Shown one piece after another: positions 25,870-32,541 of a DNA stretch of 32,541 nt. The notes under the pieces are model-generated. The model saw only the letters and a list, made by a program, of their open reading frames with translations, ran no database searches and had not been told where the DNA came from. The position numbers and the translations under genes were made by a program. Every line of letters begins with the position of its first letter. Positions within the stretch are counted from its first letter, which is position 1. This DNA comes from Nocardioides cremeus (GTDB taxonomy: Bacteria > Actinomycetota > Actinomycetes > Propionibacteriales > Nocardioidaceae), in contig NZ_JAULSC010000009.1 of assembly GCF_030518195.1 (NCBI RefSeq), positions 1 through 32,541 on the forward strand. Reading direction: 5' to 3'.

Positions 25870-26439
25870 TCAGGGGGAGGACCCGACTCCTACGTCGACC
25901 ACCAACCGGGACGGGTCGCGCAGCGCGCGCACCCGGAACGGCACCCGATCGCCATCGATGCCGGCGAGCACCTGCGTGTAGCCCTCGAAGGTGCCGGCGA
26001 CGTGCAGGCCGCTGACCCGCCCCGGATCCGCAGCAGTGACGCGACGCCCACCGCGATAGCCGTCGCCCGCGGGGACGGTGCCGGAGACATAGATGTCGAG
26101 GAAGATCTCTCCGGGGAGGTCGACGGCCTCGCCGCTGCCGTCGAGCACAGGCCGGTCGGTGTAGGCGACCGACCACCCAGGCGCGCCGCTGCCGTTCAGC
26201 CAGAGGACGATCCGCTCGCCACCCCGACGGCGGCTCAGGCTGACGTGGGAGAGCACGAGGTCCCAGGGGCCCGACGGCTCCGCCGAGCTGGCCGCAGTGC
26301 TCGTCATCGGGGACGCCCTCTGGGTCGACCGTGGGGGGACGTCACGTTCGCTGACGACTTGCCCAGGCCTTTCGTCGGCCGCGCAGCCCCCAAGGAGCAA
26401 CAGAGCGCAGACAGCCGCCACCACTCGTCGCACCGACAA
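25870..26439 (-). CDS. Lipoprotein with AMIN-like domain
   Basis: About 189 aa. A basic N-terminus and hydrophobic stretch end in the lipobox LLLGGC, so the mature protein is anchored by a lipidated cysteine outside the membrane. A Ser/Pro/Thr-rich linker follows. The rest (WDLVLSHVSLSRR, IVLWLNGSGAPGWSVAY, GEIFLDIYVSGTV, PFRVRALRDPSRLVVDVG) has the beta-rich pattern of AMIN-like domains, which often bind the cell wall. The start is taken as TTG 26439 because GGAGGT lies seven bases upstream; a GTG at 26448 overlaps that ribosome site and is less likely. Domain assignment is by pattern only. Confidence 0.8.
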   Translation of the reverse strand: MSVRRVVAAVCALLLLGGCAADERPGQVVSERDVPPRSTQRASPMTSTAASSAEPSGPWDLVLSHVSLSRRRGGERIVLWLNGSGAPGWSVAYTDRPVLDGSGEAVDLPGEIFLDIYVSGTVPAGDGYRGGRRVTAADPGRVSGLHVAGTFEGYTQVLAGIDGDRVPFRVRALRDPSRLVVDVGVGSSP

Positions 26440-26446
26440 CGTGCCC

Positions 26447-26452
26447 ACCTCC
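26447..26452 (-). promoter_or_regulatory. Shine-Dalgarno favouring a TTG start for the lipoprotein
   Basis: GGAGGT on the minus strand with a seven-base spacer to TTG 26439. It overlaps the alternative GTG at 26448. Confidence 0.6.
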
Positions 26453-26473
26453 GCTCACCGGTGGGACGCGCAG

Positions 26474-26495
26474 GGGCGACGAAAGGTTGTCGCCC
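26474..26495 (-). terminator. Hairpin after the small Cys/His protein gene
   Basis: Arms 26474-26480 and 26489-26495 (GGGCGAC/GTCGCCC) are exact complements with an eight-base loop. It lies 13 bp downstream of the minus-strand stop at 26508 and before the lipoprotein gene, so it could end the DUF3099 operon. No U-tract. Confidence 0.5.
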
Positions 26496-26507
26496 GAGCA
26501 GAGCGGT

Positions 26508-26720
26508 TCAGACCGTGTGGTCGGCGCCCGGTTGGTGCTCCACGACCTCGATCAAGAAGCCGCGCGAGCCCAGGAAGGTGCCGAGCGACTCACGGTGCTC
26601 GGGGCAGGCCAGCCAGGCCTTGCGCCGCTCGGGCGTGTGGATCTTGGGGTTGCGCCACAGCAGCGCGTGCACGGCGGGGGCGGTGCAGCTCTTGGCCGAG
26701 CAGGTGTCGGGCTCGCTCAT
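26508..26720 (-). CDS. Small Cys/His protein, putative zinc binding
   Basis: 70 aa. Two cysteine pairs are suggested: C7 and C12 (DTCSAKSCTAPA), and a later CPEH (WLACPEHRESLG), which could make a Cys3His metal site. The rest is helical and basic (NPKIHTPERRKAWLA). No known family name recalled. The ATG at 26720 overlaps the stop of the upstream DUF3099 gene (ATGA), supporting a real, translationally coupled gene. Function unknown. Confidence 0.75.
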   Translation of the reverse strand: MSEPDTCSAKSCTAPAVHALLWRNPKIHTPERRKAWLACPEHRESLGTFLGSRGFLIEVVEHQPGADHTV

Positions 26721-27052
26721 CGCCCGCCCAGCCCGGCGCGGTGGCTGCCCGCGGCCTCCAGCTCGGGGGCGCCGTAGGCGCCGCTGCGCAGCTGGAAGCC
26801 GTCGGAGCGGTTCGCCTGGGCGTTGGCGAGGACCACCGCGACGTAGGGCAGCACCAGCGCGCCGACGATGAGGATCGGCCACAGCCACGAGCTCCCGGCG
26901 AGGCCCGCGACGCCGGCACCGACGAAGCATGCCGAGCGCAGCGTCATCGAGAGCAGGTAGCGCTTCTGGCGCTTGCGGAGGTCCTCCTCGTGGCTGACGC
27001 CCGCCGTGGTGATCCGGACCGCCTCGTCGTCGCGTGCTCGCTGCCTGGCCAT
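26717..27052 (-). CDS. DUF3099 membrane protein
   Basis: 111 aa. ITTAGVSHEEDLRKRQKRYLLSMTLRSACFVGAG, two hydrophobic segments, and LPYVAVVLANAQANR match the DUF3099 family of actinobacteria. Membrane segments lie at about 38-54 and 58-78, with a basic cytoplasmic N-terminus. The function of the family is unknown. ATG 27052 has TACGCT six bases upstream, divergent from the dodecin promoter. The downstream Cys/His gene overlaps by 4 bp. Confidence 0.82.
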   Translation of the reverse strand: MARQRARDDEAVRITTAGVSHEEDLRKRQKRYLLSMTLRSACFVGAGVAGLAGSSWLWPILIVGALVLPYVAVVLANAQANRSDGFQLRSGAYGAPELEAAGSHRAGLGGR

Positions 27053-27058
27053 GCTTCG

Positions 27059-27064
27059 AGCGTA
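27059..27064 (-). promoter_or_regulatory. Putative leaderless -10 box (TACGCT) for DUF3099
   Basis: On the minus strand TACGCT, six bases, then ATG 27052. Twelve bases separate it from the opposing dodecin -10 box. Confidence 0.55.
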
Positions 27065-27076
27065 CGTCGGCAGGTC

Positions 27077-27082
27077 TAGGCT
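27077..27082 (+). promoter_or_regulatory. Putative leaderless -10 box (TAGGCT) for dodecin
   Basis: TAGGCT, six bases, then ATG 27089. Only 36 bp separate the two divergent start codons. Confidence 0.55.
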
Positions 27083-27088
27083 CCACGT

Positions 27089-27301
27089 ATGACTAATCGC
27101 ACCTACCGCATCTCCGAGATCGTCGGCACCTCGCCCGAGGGCATCGACGCCGCCATCCGCAACGGCGTCGAGCGCGCCGCCCGCACCCTGCGCCACCTCG
27201 ACTGGTTCGAGGTCACCCAGGTGCGCGGCCAGGTCAAGGACGGCTCCGTCGAGCACTTCCAGGTCGGGCTCAAGGTCGGCTTCCGCCTCGAGGACGACTG
27301 A
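27089..27301 (+). CDS. Dodecin (flavin storage/binding protein)
   Basis: 70 aa, full length for dodecins, which form hollow dodecamers that bind FMN, FAD or riboflavin derivatives. The order YRISEIVGTSPEGIDAAIRNGVERAARTLRHLDWFEV, then RGQVKDGSVEHFQVGLKVGFRLE follows the family closely; W39 is the tryptophan that stacks on flavin. Monocistronic, with a hairpin after the stop. The divergent DUF3099 promoter is 12 bp away. Confidence 0.93.
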   Translation: MTNRTYRISEIVGTSPEGIDAAIRNGVERAARTLRHLDWFEVTQVRGQVKDGSVEHFQVGLKVGFRLEDD

Positions 27302-27324
27302 GCCACCCACGCGGCGACGTGACG

Positions 27325-27354
27325 ACCCGCGCGGGGTTTCGGGTACGCGCGGGT
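27325..27354 (+). terminator. Hairpin after dodecin
   Basis: ACCCGCGCG (27325-27333) pairs perfectly with CGCGCGGGT (27346-27354) around a 12-base loop, followed by AAT. It lies 24 bp after the dodecin stop and ends seven bases before the fabG -10 box, so it could also influence fabG. Confidence 0.55.
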
Positions 27355-27356
27355 AA

Positions 27357-28133
<777 letters not shown>

Positions 28134-28161
28134 CCCTCACCACCACACCAAGGAGCAGACG

Positions 28162-28932
28162 ATGGGCATTCTCGACGGCAAGCGGATCCTGGTGGCTGGG
28201 GTGACGATGGACTCCTCCATCGGCTTCGCGACCGCGAAGGTCGCCCAGGAGCAGGGCGCCACCGTGCTGATCTCCAACTTCGGGCGCGCGCTGGGCATCA
28301 CCAAGCGGATCGCCAAGCGGCTGCCGGTCGAGCCGCCGGTGATCGAGCTCGACGTGACCGACGAGGAGCACCTGGCCCGGCTGCCCGAGCTGGTCGGGGA
28401 GCACGTCGACGGGCTCGACGGGGTGGTGCACTCGATCGCGTTCGGCAACCCCGAGACGCTGCTCGGCGGCAAGTTCCTCGAGGGTCCCTGGCCCGACGTG
28501 GCGCAGGCCGTGCAGGTCTCGGCGTACTCGCTGAAGTCGCTGACCACCGCCTGCCGCCCGCTGATGGGCCAGGGCGGCTCGGTGGTCGGGATGACATTCG
28601 ACGCCACCGTCGCCTGGCCGGCCTACGACTGGATGGGGGTGGCCAAGGCCGCGCTGGAGTCGACCTCGCGCTACCTGGCCCGTGATCTGGGCCCCGAGGG
28701 CATCCGGGTCAACCTCGTCTCGGCCGGGCCGCTGAAGACGCTGGCCGCCAAGGCGATCCCGGGCTTCGAGGAGCTCGACTCGATGTGGGCGACCCGGTCG
28801 CCGCTGGGCTGGGACAACACCGACCAGGGCCCGACGGCCAAGGCGGTCTGCGCGCTGCTCTCGGACTTCTTCCCCGCGACCACCGGTGAGATCGTCCACG
28901 TCGACGGCGGCTTCCACGCGATGGGCGCCTGA
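28162..28932 (+). CDS. fabI: NADH-dependent enoyl-ACP reductase (InhA/FabI type)
   Basis: 256 aa. Reduces trans-2-enoyl-ACP in FAS-II. Residues align with M. tuberculosis InhA with an offset of three: S91 (Ser94), F146 (Phe149), Y155 (Tyr158) and K162 (Lys165) in AYDWMGVAK; the cofactor motif is AGVTMDSSIGF. Between KTLA and GWD the substrate loop is about ten residues shorter than in InhA (from memory), suggesting ordinary rather than very long chains. ATG 28162 has AAGGAG upstream. In operon with fabG. inhA is an alternative symbol. Confidence 0.93.
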   Translation: MGILDGKRILVAGVTMDSSIGFATAKVAQEQGATVLISNFGRALGITKRIAKRLPVEPPVIELDVTDEEHLARLPELVGEHVDGLDGVVHSIAFGNPETLLGGKFLEGPWPDVAQAVQVSAYSLKSLTTACRPLMGQGGSVVGMTFDATVAWPAYDWMGVAKAALESTSRYLARDLGPEGIRVNLVSAGPLKTLAAKAIPGFEELDSMWATRSPLGWDNTDQGPTAKAVCALLSDFFPATTGEIVHVDGGFHAMGA

Positions 28933-28945
28933 GCGCCCGAGCCGG

Positions 28946-28951
28946 TAGCGT
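28946..28951 (+). promoter_or_regulatory. Putative leaderless -10 box (TAGCGT) for the Mur ligase
   Basis: TAGCGT, seven bases, then GTG 28959. It gives the gene a transcript separate from fabG-inhA. Confidence 0.5.
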
Positions 28952-28958
28952 CGCGCCG

Positions 28959-30719
28959 GTGAGCGCACCCGGAGCAGGTCAGGACGTCGCCCCCACCACC
29001 CACGCTCTGGTCGAGCTGCGCGTGCTGGAGGGCCCCAACCTCTACTTCCCCCGGGCGGCGGTGAAGCTGACTCTCGACACCGGGGCGCTGGCCACGGCGC
29101 CCATCGAGGTCGTGCGGGTGCTGGCCGAGCGGATCGGGCTGAGCGACGCCCGTCCCGGTGAGCCCGGCTCGGGCTTCCGCCAGCGCTTCGCCCTGCGCGC
29201 CGTGGCCCGCCTCGTGCGCGCGGTGGCCCAGGAGTCGGGCACCTCGTCGCTGGCGGTGCGGGTGCGCCCGACCAACGACCCGCACCAGGTCGTGGTCGCC
29301 TACCCCTGGGCGCACCGCGAGCGCGCCCGGTCGATGGGCCGTGCGGTGGCCTCGGTGCTCGACGTGCTGGTGCCCGGTGACGACGGCGTCAGCACCGACC
29401 GGCTCTCGGCCGCGGTCTCGGTGGCCGCCGAGACGGTGGCCACCAGCGAGCCGGGCGACGGACCGACCACCCTGGAGCCCCGGGTGCCCGTGGTCGCGGT
29501 GACCGGCACCAACGGCAAGACCACCACCTCGCGGATGGTCGCCCACATCGGCCGCGAGTGGGGCAAGGTCGTCGGCTGGTCCAACACCGACGGCGTGTAC
29601 GTCGACGGCGTGCTCGTCGAGCCGGGCGACTACTCGGGGCCCAGCGGCGCCGGGCGCGTGCTGGCCCACGAGAACGTCGAGCTCGCCGTCACCGAGACCG
29701 CCCGCGGCGGGATCCTGCTCAAGGGCATCGGGCTGACCCACAACGACGTCTCCGTGGTCACCAACGTCTCGGCCGACCACCTGGGCCTGCACGGCATCGA
29801 CACCCTCGACCAGCTGGCCGAGGTCAAGGCGGTCGTGCCGCGGATCACCGCCCCCGAGGGCTGGGCGGTGCTCAACGCCGACGACCCGCGGGTGCTGTCG
29901 ATGCGCTGGGTGGTCAAGTCGCAGGTCTGGGTCTTCTCCCGCGACCCCGACTCCCCGGCCGTGCGCGACGTGCTCGGCGACGGCGGGCGCGCCACCACCG
30001 TCATCGACGGCTGGCTCTGTGTGCTGGAGCCCGACGCCGACCCCGACCCGCTGATCGAGCTGGTCGACGTGCCGATGACCCTGGCCGGGCTCAGCCACTA
30101 CAACGTCGAGAACGCGCTCGCCGCGGCCTCCGCGGCGCTGGCCGTGGGGATCCCGCGCGACGTCGTGGTCGCCGGGCTGCGCTCGTTCCTGCCCGACGCC
30201 GAGCACAACCCGGGCCGGATGAACTGCTTCACGGTGCCGGTCTCCGACGGCGAGGTCACCGTCGTGATGGACCTGGCCCACAACGAGGCCGGGCTCGAGG
30301 CGATGTTCGAGATCATGCACGGCATCCGCCCCGAGGGCGCCCGGGTGCTGCTGGGCCTCGGGGTCGTCGGCGACCGCTCCGAGGAGCTGATCGAGAAGCT
30401 CGGCGAGATCGCCGCGCGCGACGCCGACGTCGTGGCCATCGGGCACAAGGAGAGGTACTTCCGCGGTCGCACGGCCGAGGAGCTCGAGGGCCTGATGCGC
30501 GCCGGCGCCGAGCGGGTCGGGGTCACCGCGGTGCCGGCGTACCCCACCGAGGTGGGCGTGCTGTCGGCGCTCGTGGGCCAGGCGCTGCCCGGCGAGGTCG
30601 TGGGGCTGATGTGCCACGCCGACCGCGAGGGCGTCTACGAGTGGATCGCCGAGGCCGGCGGGGTGCCCGACAGCGCCGAGGTGCTGGCCGCCAAGGTGCG
30701 GACCGCACGCGCGGGGTGA
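28959..30719 (+). CDS. Mur ligase family protein, cyanophycin-synthetase-like without ATP-grasp domain
   Basis: 586 aa. Residues about 15-165 resemble the N-terminal domain of cyanophycin synthetase (RVLEGPNLYFPRAAVKL; HQVVVAYPWAHRERARSMGRAVASVL). Residues 175-586 are the Mur-ligase-like domain: P-loop GTNGKTTT (183-190), GDYSGPSGAGRVL, ETARGGILLKGIGL, ADHLGLHGIDTLDQLAEVK, SHYNVENALAAA and DLAHNEAG. In CphA the ATP-grasp domain lies between these two; here they are directly joined. It should form an amide bond through an acyl phosphate, but the substrate is unknown. A complete cyanophycin synthetase is ruled out by length (usually about 870-900 aa). Confidence 0.85.
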   Translation: MSAPGAGQDVAPTTHALVELRVLEGPNLYFPRAAVKLTLDTGALATAPIEVVRVLAERIGLSDARPGEPGSGFRQRFALRAVARLVRAVAQESGTSSLAVRVRPTNDPHQVVVAYPWAHRERARSMGRAVASVLDVLVPGDDGVSTDRLSAAVSVAAETVATSEPGDGPTTLEPRVPVVAVTGTNGKTTTSRMVAHIGREWGKVVGWSNTDGVYVDGVLVEPGDYSGPSGAGRVLAHENVELAVTETARGGILLKGIGLTHNDVSVVTNVSADHLGLHGIDTLDQLAEVKAVVPRITAPEGWAVLNADDPRVLSMRWVVKSQVWVFSRDPDSPAVRDVLGDGGRATTVIDGWLCVLEPDADPDPLIELVDVPMTLAGLSHYNVENALAAASAALAVGIPRDVVVAGLRSFLPDAEHNPGRMNCFTVPVSDGEVTVVMDLAHNEAGLEAMFEIMHGIRPEGARVLLGLGVVGDRSEELIEKLGEIAARDADVVAIGHKERYFRGRTAEELEGLMRAGAERVGVTAVPAYPTEVGVLSALVGQALPGEVVGLMCHADREGVYEWIAEAGGVPDSAEVLAAKVRTARAG

Positions 30720-30724
30720 ACCAC

Positions 30725-30769
30725 GCGGGTGGCAGGATCGTGACGCACAGCACACCGCCCGCCACCCGC
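30725..30769 (+). repeat. Inverted repeat between the Mur ligase and acyl-CoA synthetase
   Basis: GCGGGTGGC (30725-30733) and GCCACCCGC (30761-30769) pair perfectly across 27 bases in the 70-bp gap. It could be a terminator for the ligase or an operator for the synthetase; the sequence does not decide. Confidence 0.55.
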
Positions 30770-30789
30770 ACCTCTCTCGGAGGCCCGCC

Positions 30790-32442
30790 ATGCGCAGCAC
30801 CATGCAGGACGACCAGCTGACCATCGACGCCATCCGCCGCCACGTCGTCGCGGTGCACCCCGACGGCGAGGTCGTGACCGCCACCGCCGACGGCAGCCGC
30901 ACCCGCTCCTACGCCGAGCTCGGCGAGCGCACCTCGCGGCTGGCCTCGGCGCTGCGCGGGCTGGGGGTCGACGGCGACCAGCGGGTGGCGACCTTCCAGT
31001 GGAACAACGTCGAGCACCTCGAGGCCTACCTCGCGGTGCCCTCGATGGGCGCGGTGCTGCACACCCTGAACATCCGGCTCTTCCCCGAGCAGCTGGTCTA
31101 CGTCGCCAACCACGCGGAGGACCACGTGGTGATCGTCGACGACTCGCTCGTCGGGCTGCTGGCGCCGCAGCTGGGGGAGATGACCACCGTCGAGCACGTC
31201 GTGGTCGCCGGGCCCGACGCGGCGAGCGCCGACCTCGACTCGCTGCGCTCCAGCGGCAAGCAGGTGCACCTCTACGAGGAGCTGCTCGCGGCCGCCGAGC
31301 CGACCTTCGACTGGCCCGAGATCGACGAGCGCGACGCGGCAGCCATGTGCTACACCTCGGGCACCACCGGCAACCCCAAGGGGGTCGTCTACAGCCACCG
31401 CTCGGCGTACCTGCACTCGATGGCGGTGTGCGGCGGCAACACCGGCGGTCTCTCCTTCGAGGACCGGGTGCTGCCGATCGTGCCGATGTTCCACGCCAAC
31501 GCCTGGGGGCTGCCCTACTCGGCGATGATGAGCGGCGCGTCGCTGTGCATGCCCGACCGCTGGCTGCAGGCCGAGCCACTGGTGCGCTTCGTGACCGAGA
31601 GCCGCCCGACCCTGTCGGGAGGGGTGCCGACGGTGTGGAACGACGTGCTCCAGCACCTCGACGCGAACCCCGGCACCCGCCTCGACTCGCTGCGGCTCGT
31701 GCTGTGCGGGGGCTCAGCCGTGCCGGTCTCGCTGCAGCAGGCCCTGCAGGAGCGCCACGGCATCATGGTGCGCCAGGCCTGGGGGATGACCGAGACCTCG
31801 CCCGTCGCCTCGCTCGGGCTGCCGCCGCTGGGCTGCTCGGAGGAGGAGCAGTGGCGCTACCGGGGCACCCAGGGCCGGCTGCTCTGCGGGGTCTCGGCGC
31901 GCATCGTCGCCGACGACCAGTCGGTGCTGCCGGCCGACGGGGCCAGCGTCGGCGAGCTCGAGGTGCGCGGGCCGTGGGTGACCGCGTCGTACTACCGGCC
32001 CGAGGAGAGCGAGCGCGAGGAGGCGGAGGCCAAGTTCCACGACGGCTGGCTGCGCACCGGCGACGTGGGCCACCTCGACGAGCTCGGCTACATCTCGCTG
32101 ACCGACCGCGCCAAGGACGTCATCAAGTCGGGCGGGGAGTGGATCTCCTCGGTCGACCTCGAGAACGCCCTGATGGCCCACGACGCGGTGCTCGAGGCAG
32201 CCGTGGTCGCCATCCCCGACGAGAAGTGGCAGGAGCGGCCGCTGGCCTCCGTGGTCGTGCGCGACGGAGCCAGTGTCACCGCCGACGAGCTGCGCGAGCA
32301 CCTGGCCCGCGACTTCGCCAAGTGGCAGCTGCCCGACGCGTGGACCTTCATCGACGAGGTGCCCCGCACCTCGGTGGGCAAGTTCGACAAGAAGGTGCTG
32401 CGCCGCCGCTTCGCCGACGGCGAGCTCCGCGTCGAGCAGTAG
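30790..32442 (+). CDS. Fatty acid-CoA ligase, AlkK-like (adenylate-forming)
   Basis: 550 aa, ANL superfamily. It activates a fatty acid to acyl-AMP and then acyl-CoA. Motifs in order: WNNVEHLEAYLAVPSMGAVLHTLN (AlkK type), YTSGTTGNPKGV (P-loop, about 190-201), PMFHANAWG, QAWGMTETSP, GWLRTGDVG, the hinge region DRAKDVIKSGGEWIS and the C-terminal catalytic lysine K531 in SVGKFDKK. GGAGG precedes ATG 30790. It resembles medium- to long-chain ligases rather than acetyl-CoA synthetase. The protein is complete just before the low-quality right edge. Confidence 0.93.
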   Translation: MRSTMQDDQLTIDAIRRHVVAVHPDGEVVTATADGSRTRSYAELGERTSRLASALRGLGVDGDQRVATFQWNNVEHLEAYLAVPSMGAVLHTLNIRLFPEQLVYVANHAEDHVVIVDDSLVGLLAPQLGEMTTVEHVVVAGPDAASADLDSLRSSGKQVHLYEELLAAAEPTFDWPEIDERDAAAMCYTSGTTGNPKGVVYSHRSAYLHSMAVCGGNTGGLSFEDRVLPIVPMFHANAWGLPYSAMMSGASLCMPDRWLQAEPLVRFVTESRPTLSGGVPTVWNDVLQHLDANPGTRLDSLRLVLCGGSAVPVSLQQALQERHGIMVRQAWGMTETSPVASLGLPPLGCSEEEQWRYRGTQGRLLCGVSARIVADDQSVLPADGASVGELEVRGPWVTASYYRPEESEREEAEAKFHDGWLRTGDVGHLDELGYISLTDRAKDVIKSGGEWISSVDLENALMAHDAVLEAAVVAIPDEKWQERPLASVVVRDGASVTADELREHLARDFAKWQLPDAWTFIDEVPRTSVGKFDKKVLRRRFADGELRVEQ

Positions 32443-32541
32443 CCCAGTCGAGGGGGGGCCCGGGCCCGGGGGCGAGGCGCGGGAACGGGGGGGGGGGTGG
32501 GGAGGAGGGCCGGGCCCCGGGGGGGGGGGGGGGCCGGAGGG
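32443..32541. other. G-rich low-complexity end, likely assembly artefact
   Basis: After the TAG of the ligase the composition changes abruptly to runs of 7-14 G with CCCGGGCCCGGG, and no coding frame or known motif continues. It looks like a poorly called contig end rather than genome sequence. Confidence 0.7.

Noticed and set aside
32443..32541. G-quadruplex or telomere-like end
   Set aside because: Abrupt composition change at the contig edge and irregular G-runs fit an assembly artefact better.

Overview
The window is a very GC-rich (roughly 70-75 %) actinobacterial chromosome segment. Gene content, codon use, frequent GTG starts and a dispersed palindromic repeat family suggest Nocardioides or a close relative; the genus is an inference. 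It is probably a whole contig: the left edge lies inside a tandem repeat array and the right edge dissolves into G-runs that look like assembly noise. No tRNA, rRNA, CRISPR array, insertion sequence or prophage was recognised.

Layout. 1-798: tandem array of about 143-bp palindromic repeats. 799-3415 (minus): an overlapping ABC exporter ATPase-permease pair and heme A synthase ctaA. 3472-4231 (plus): two small membrane proteins. 4280-11022 (plus): a complete SUF iron-sulfur operon, sufR-sufB-sufD-Rieske ferredoxin-sufC-sufS-sufU-sufT, with a probable SufR operator over the sufR start codon. 11165-14624: accessory genes (ASCH protein, VOC protein, alpha/beta hydrolase, pterin dehydratase-VOC fusion, acVLRF1-type peptidyl-tRNA hydrolase). 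14691-18104: an ABC-2 exporter pair and a phosphotransferase. 18105-18545: a second array of the same repeat family. 18546-23928: neutral zinc metallopeptidase (minus), ABC-F ATPase, divergent enoyl-CoA hydratase-like protein and an ABCB-type exporter. 23991-26439: SURF1 (minus), moaA (plus) and a lipoprotein (minus). 26508-27301: DUF3099 and a small Cys/His protein (minus), divergent from dodecin (plus). 27375-32442: fabG, inhA-type enoyl-ACP reductase, a cyanophycin-synthetase-like Mur ligase lacking the ATP-grasp domain, and an AlkK-like acyl-CoA synthetase.

Functional links. The SUF genes make a continuous assembly line: SufS releases sulfur, SufU relays it, SufBCD builds the cluster, SufT helps delivery and SufR gives feedback control. 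MoaA and the Rieske protein are likely clients. CtaA and SURF1 both serve cytochrome c oxidase maturation. FabG and the InhA-type reductase are two consecutive FAS-II steps. From memory, the order ctaA/ABC - sufRBDCSUT - echA12/ABC-F - fabG - inhA matches M. tuberculosis Rv1456c-Rv1484, so much of the window is an old actinobacterial core neighbourhood.

Regulation. At least thirteen genes carry a TANNNT hexamer 6-8 nt upstream of an ATG/GTG start, without a correctly placed Shine-Dalgarno; this is the expected layout for leaderless transcripts. The least ordinary items are the fixed-period palindromic arrays, the Mur ligase without its G domain, the crotonase with Gln in place of one catalytic Glu, an 18-bp perfect hairpin between two divergent genes, and two very compact divergent leaderless promoter pairs.
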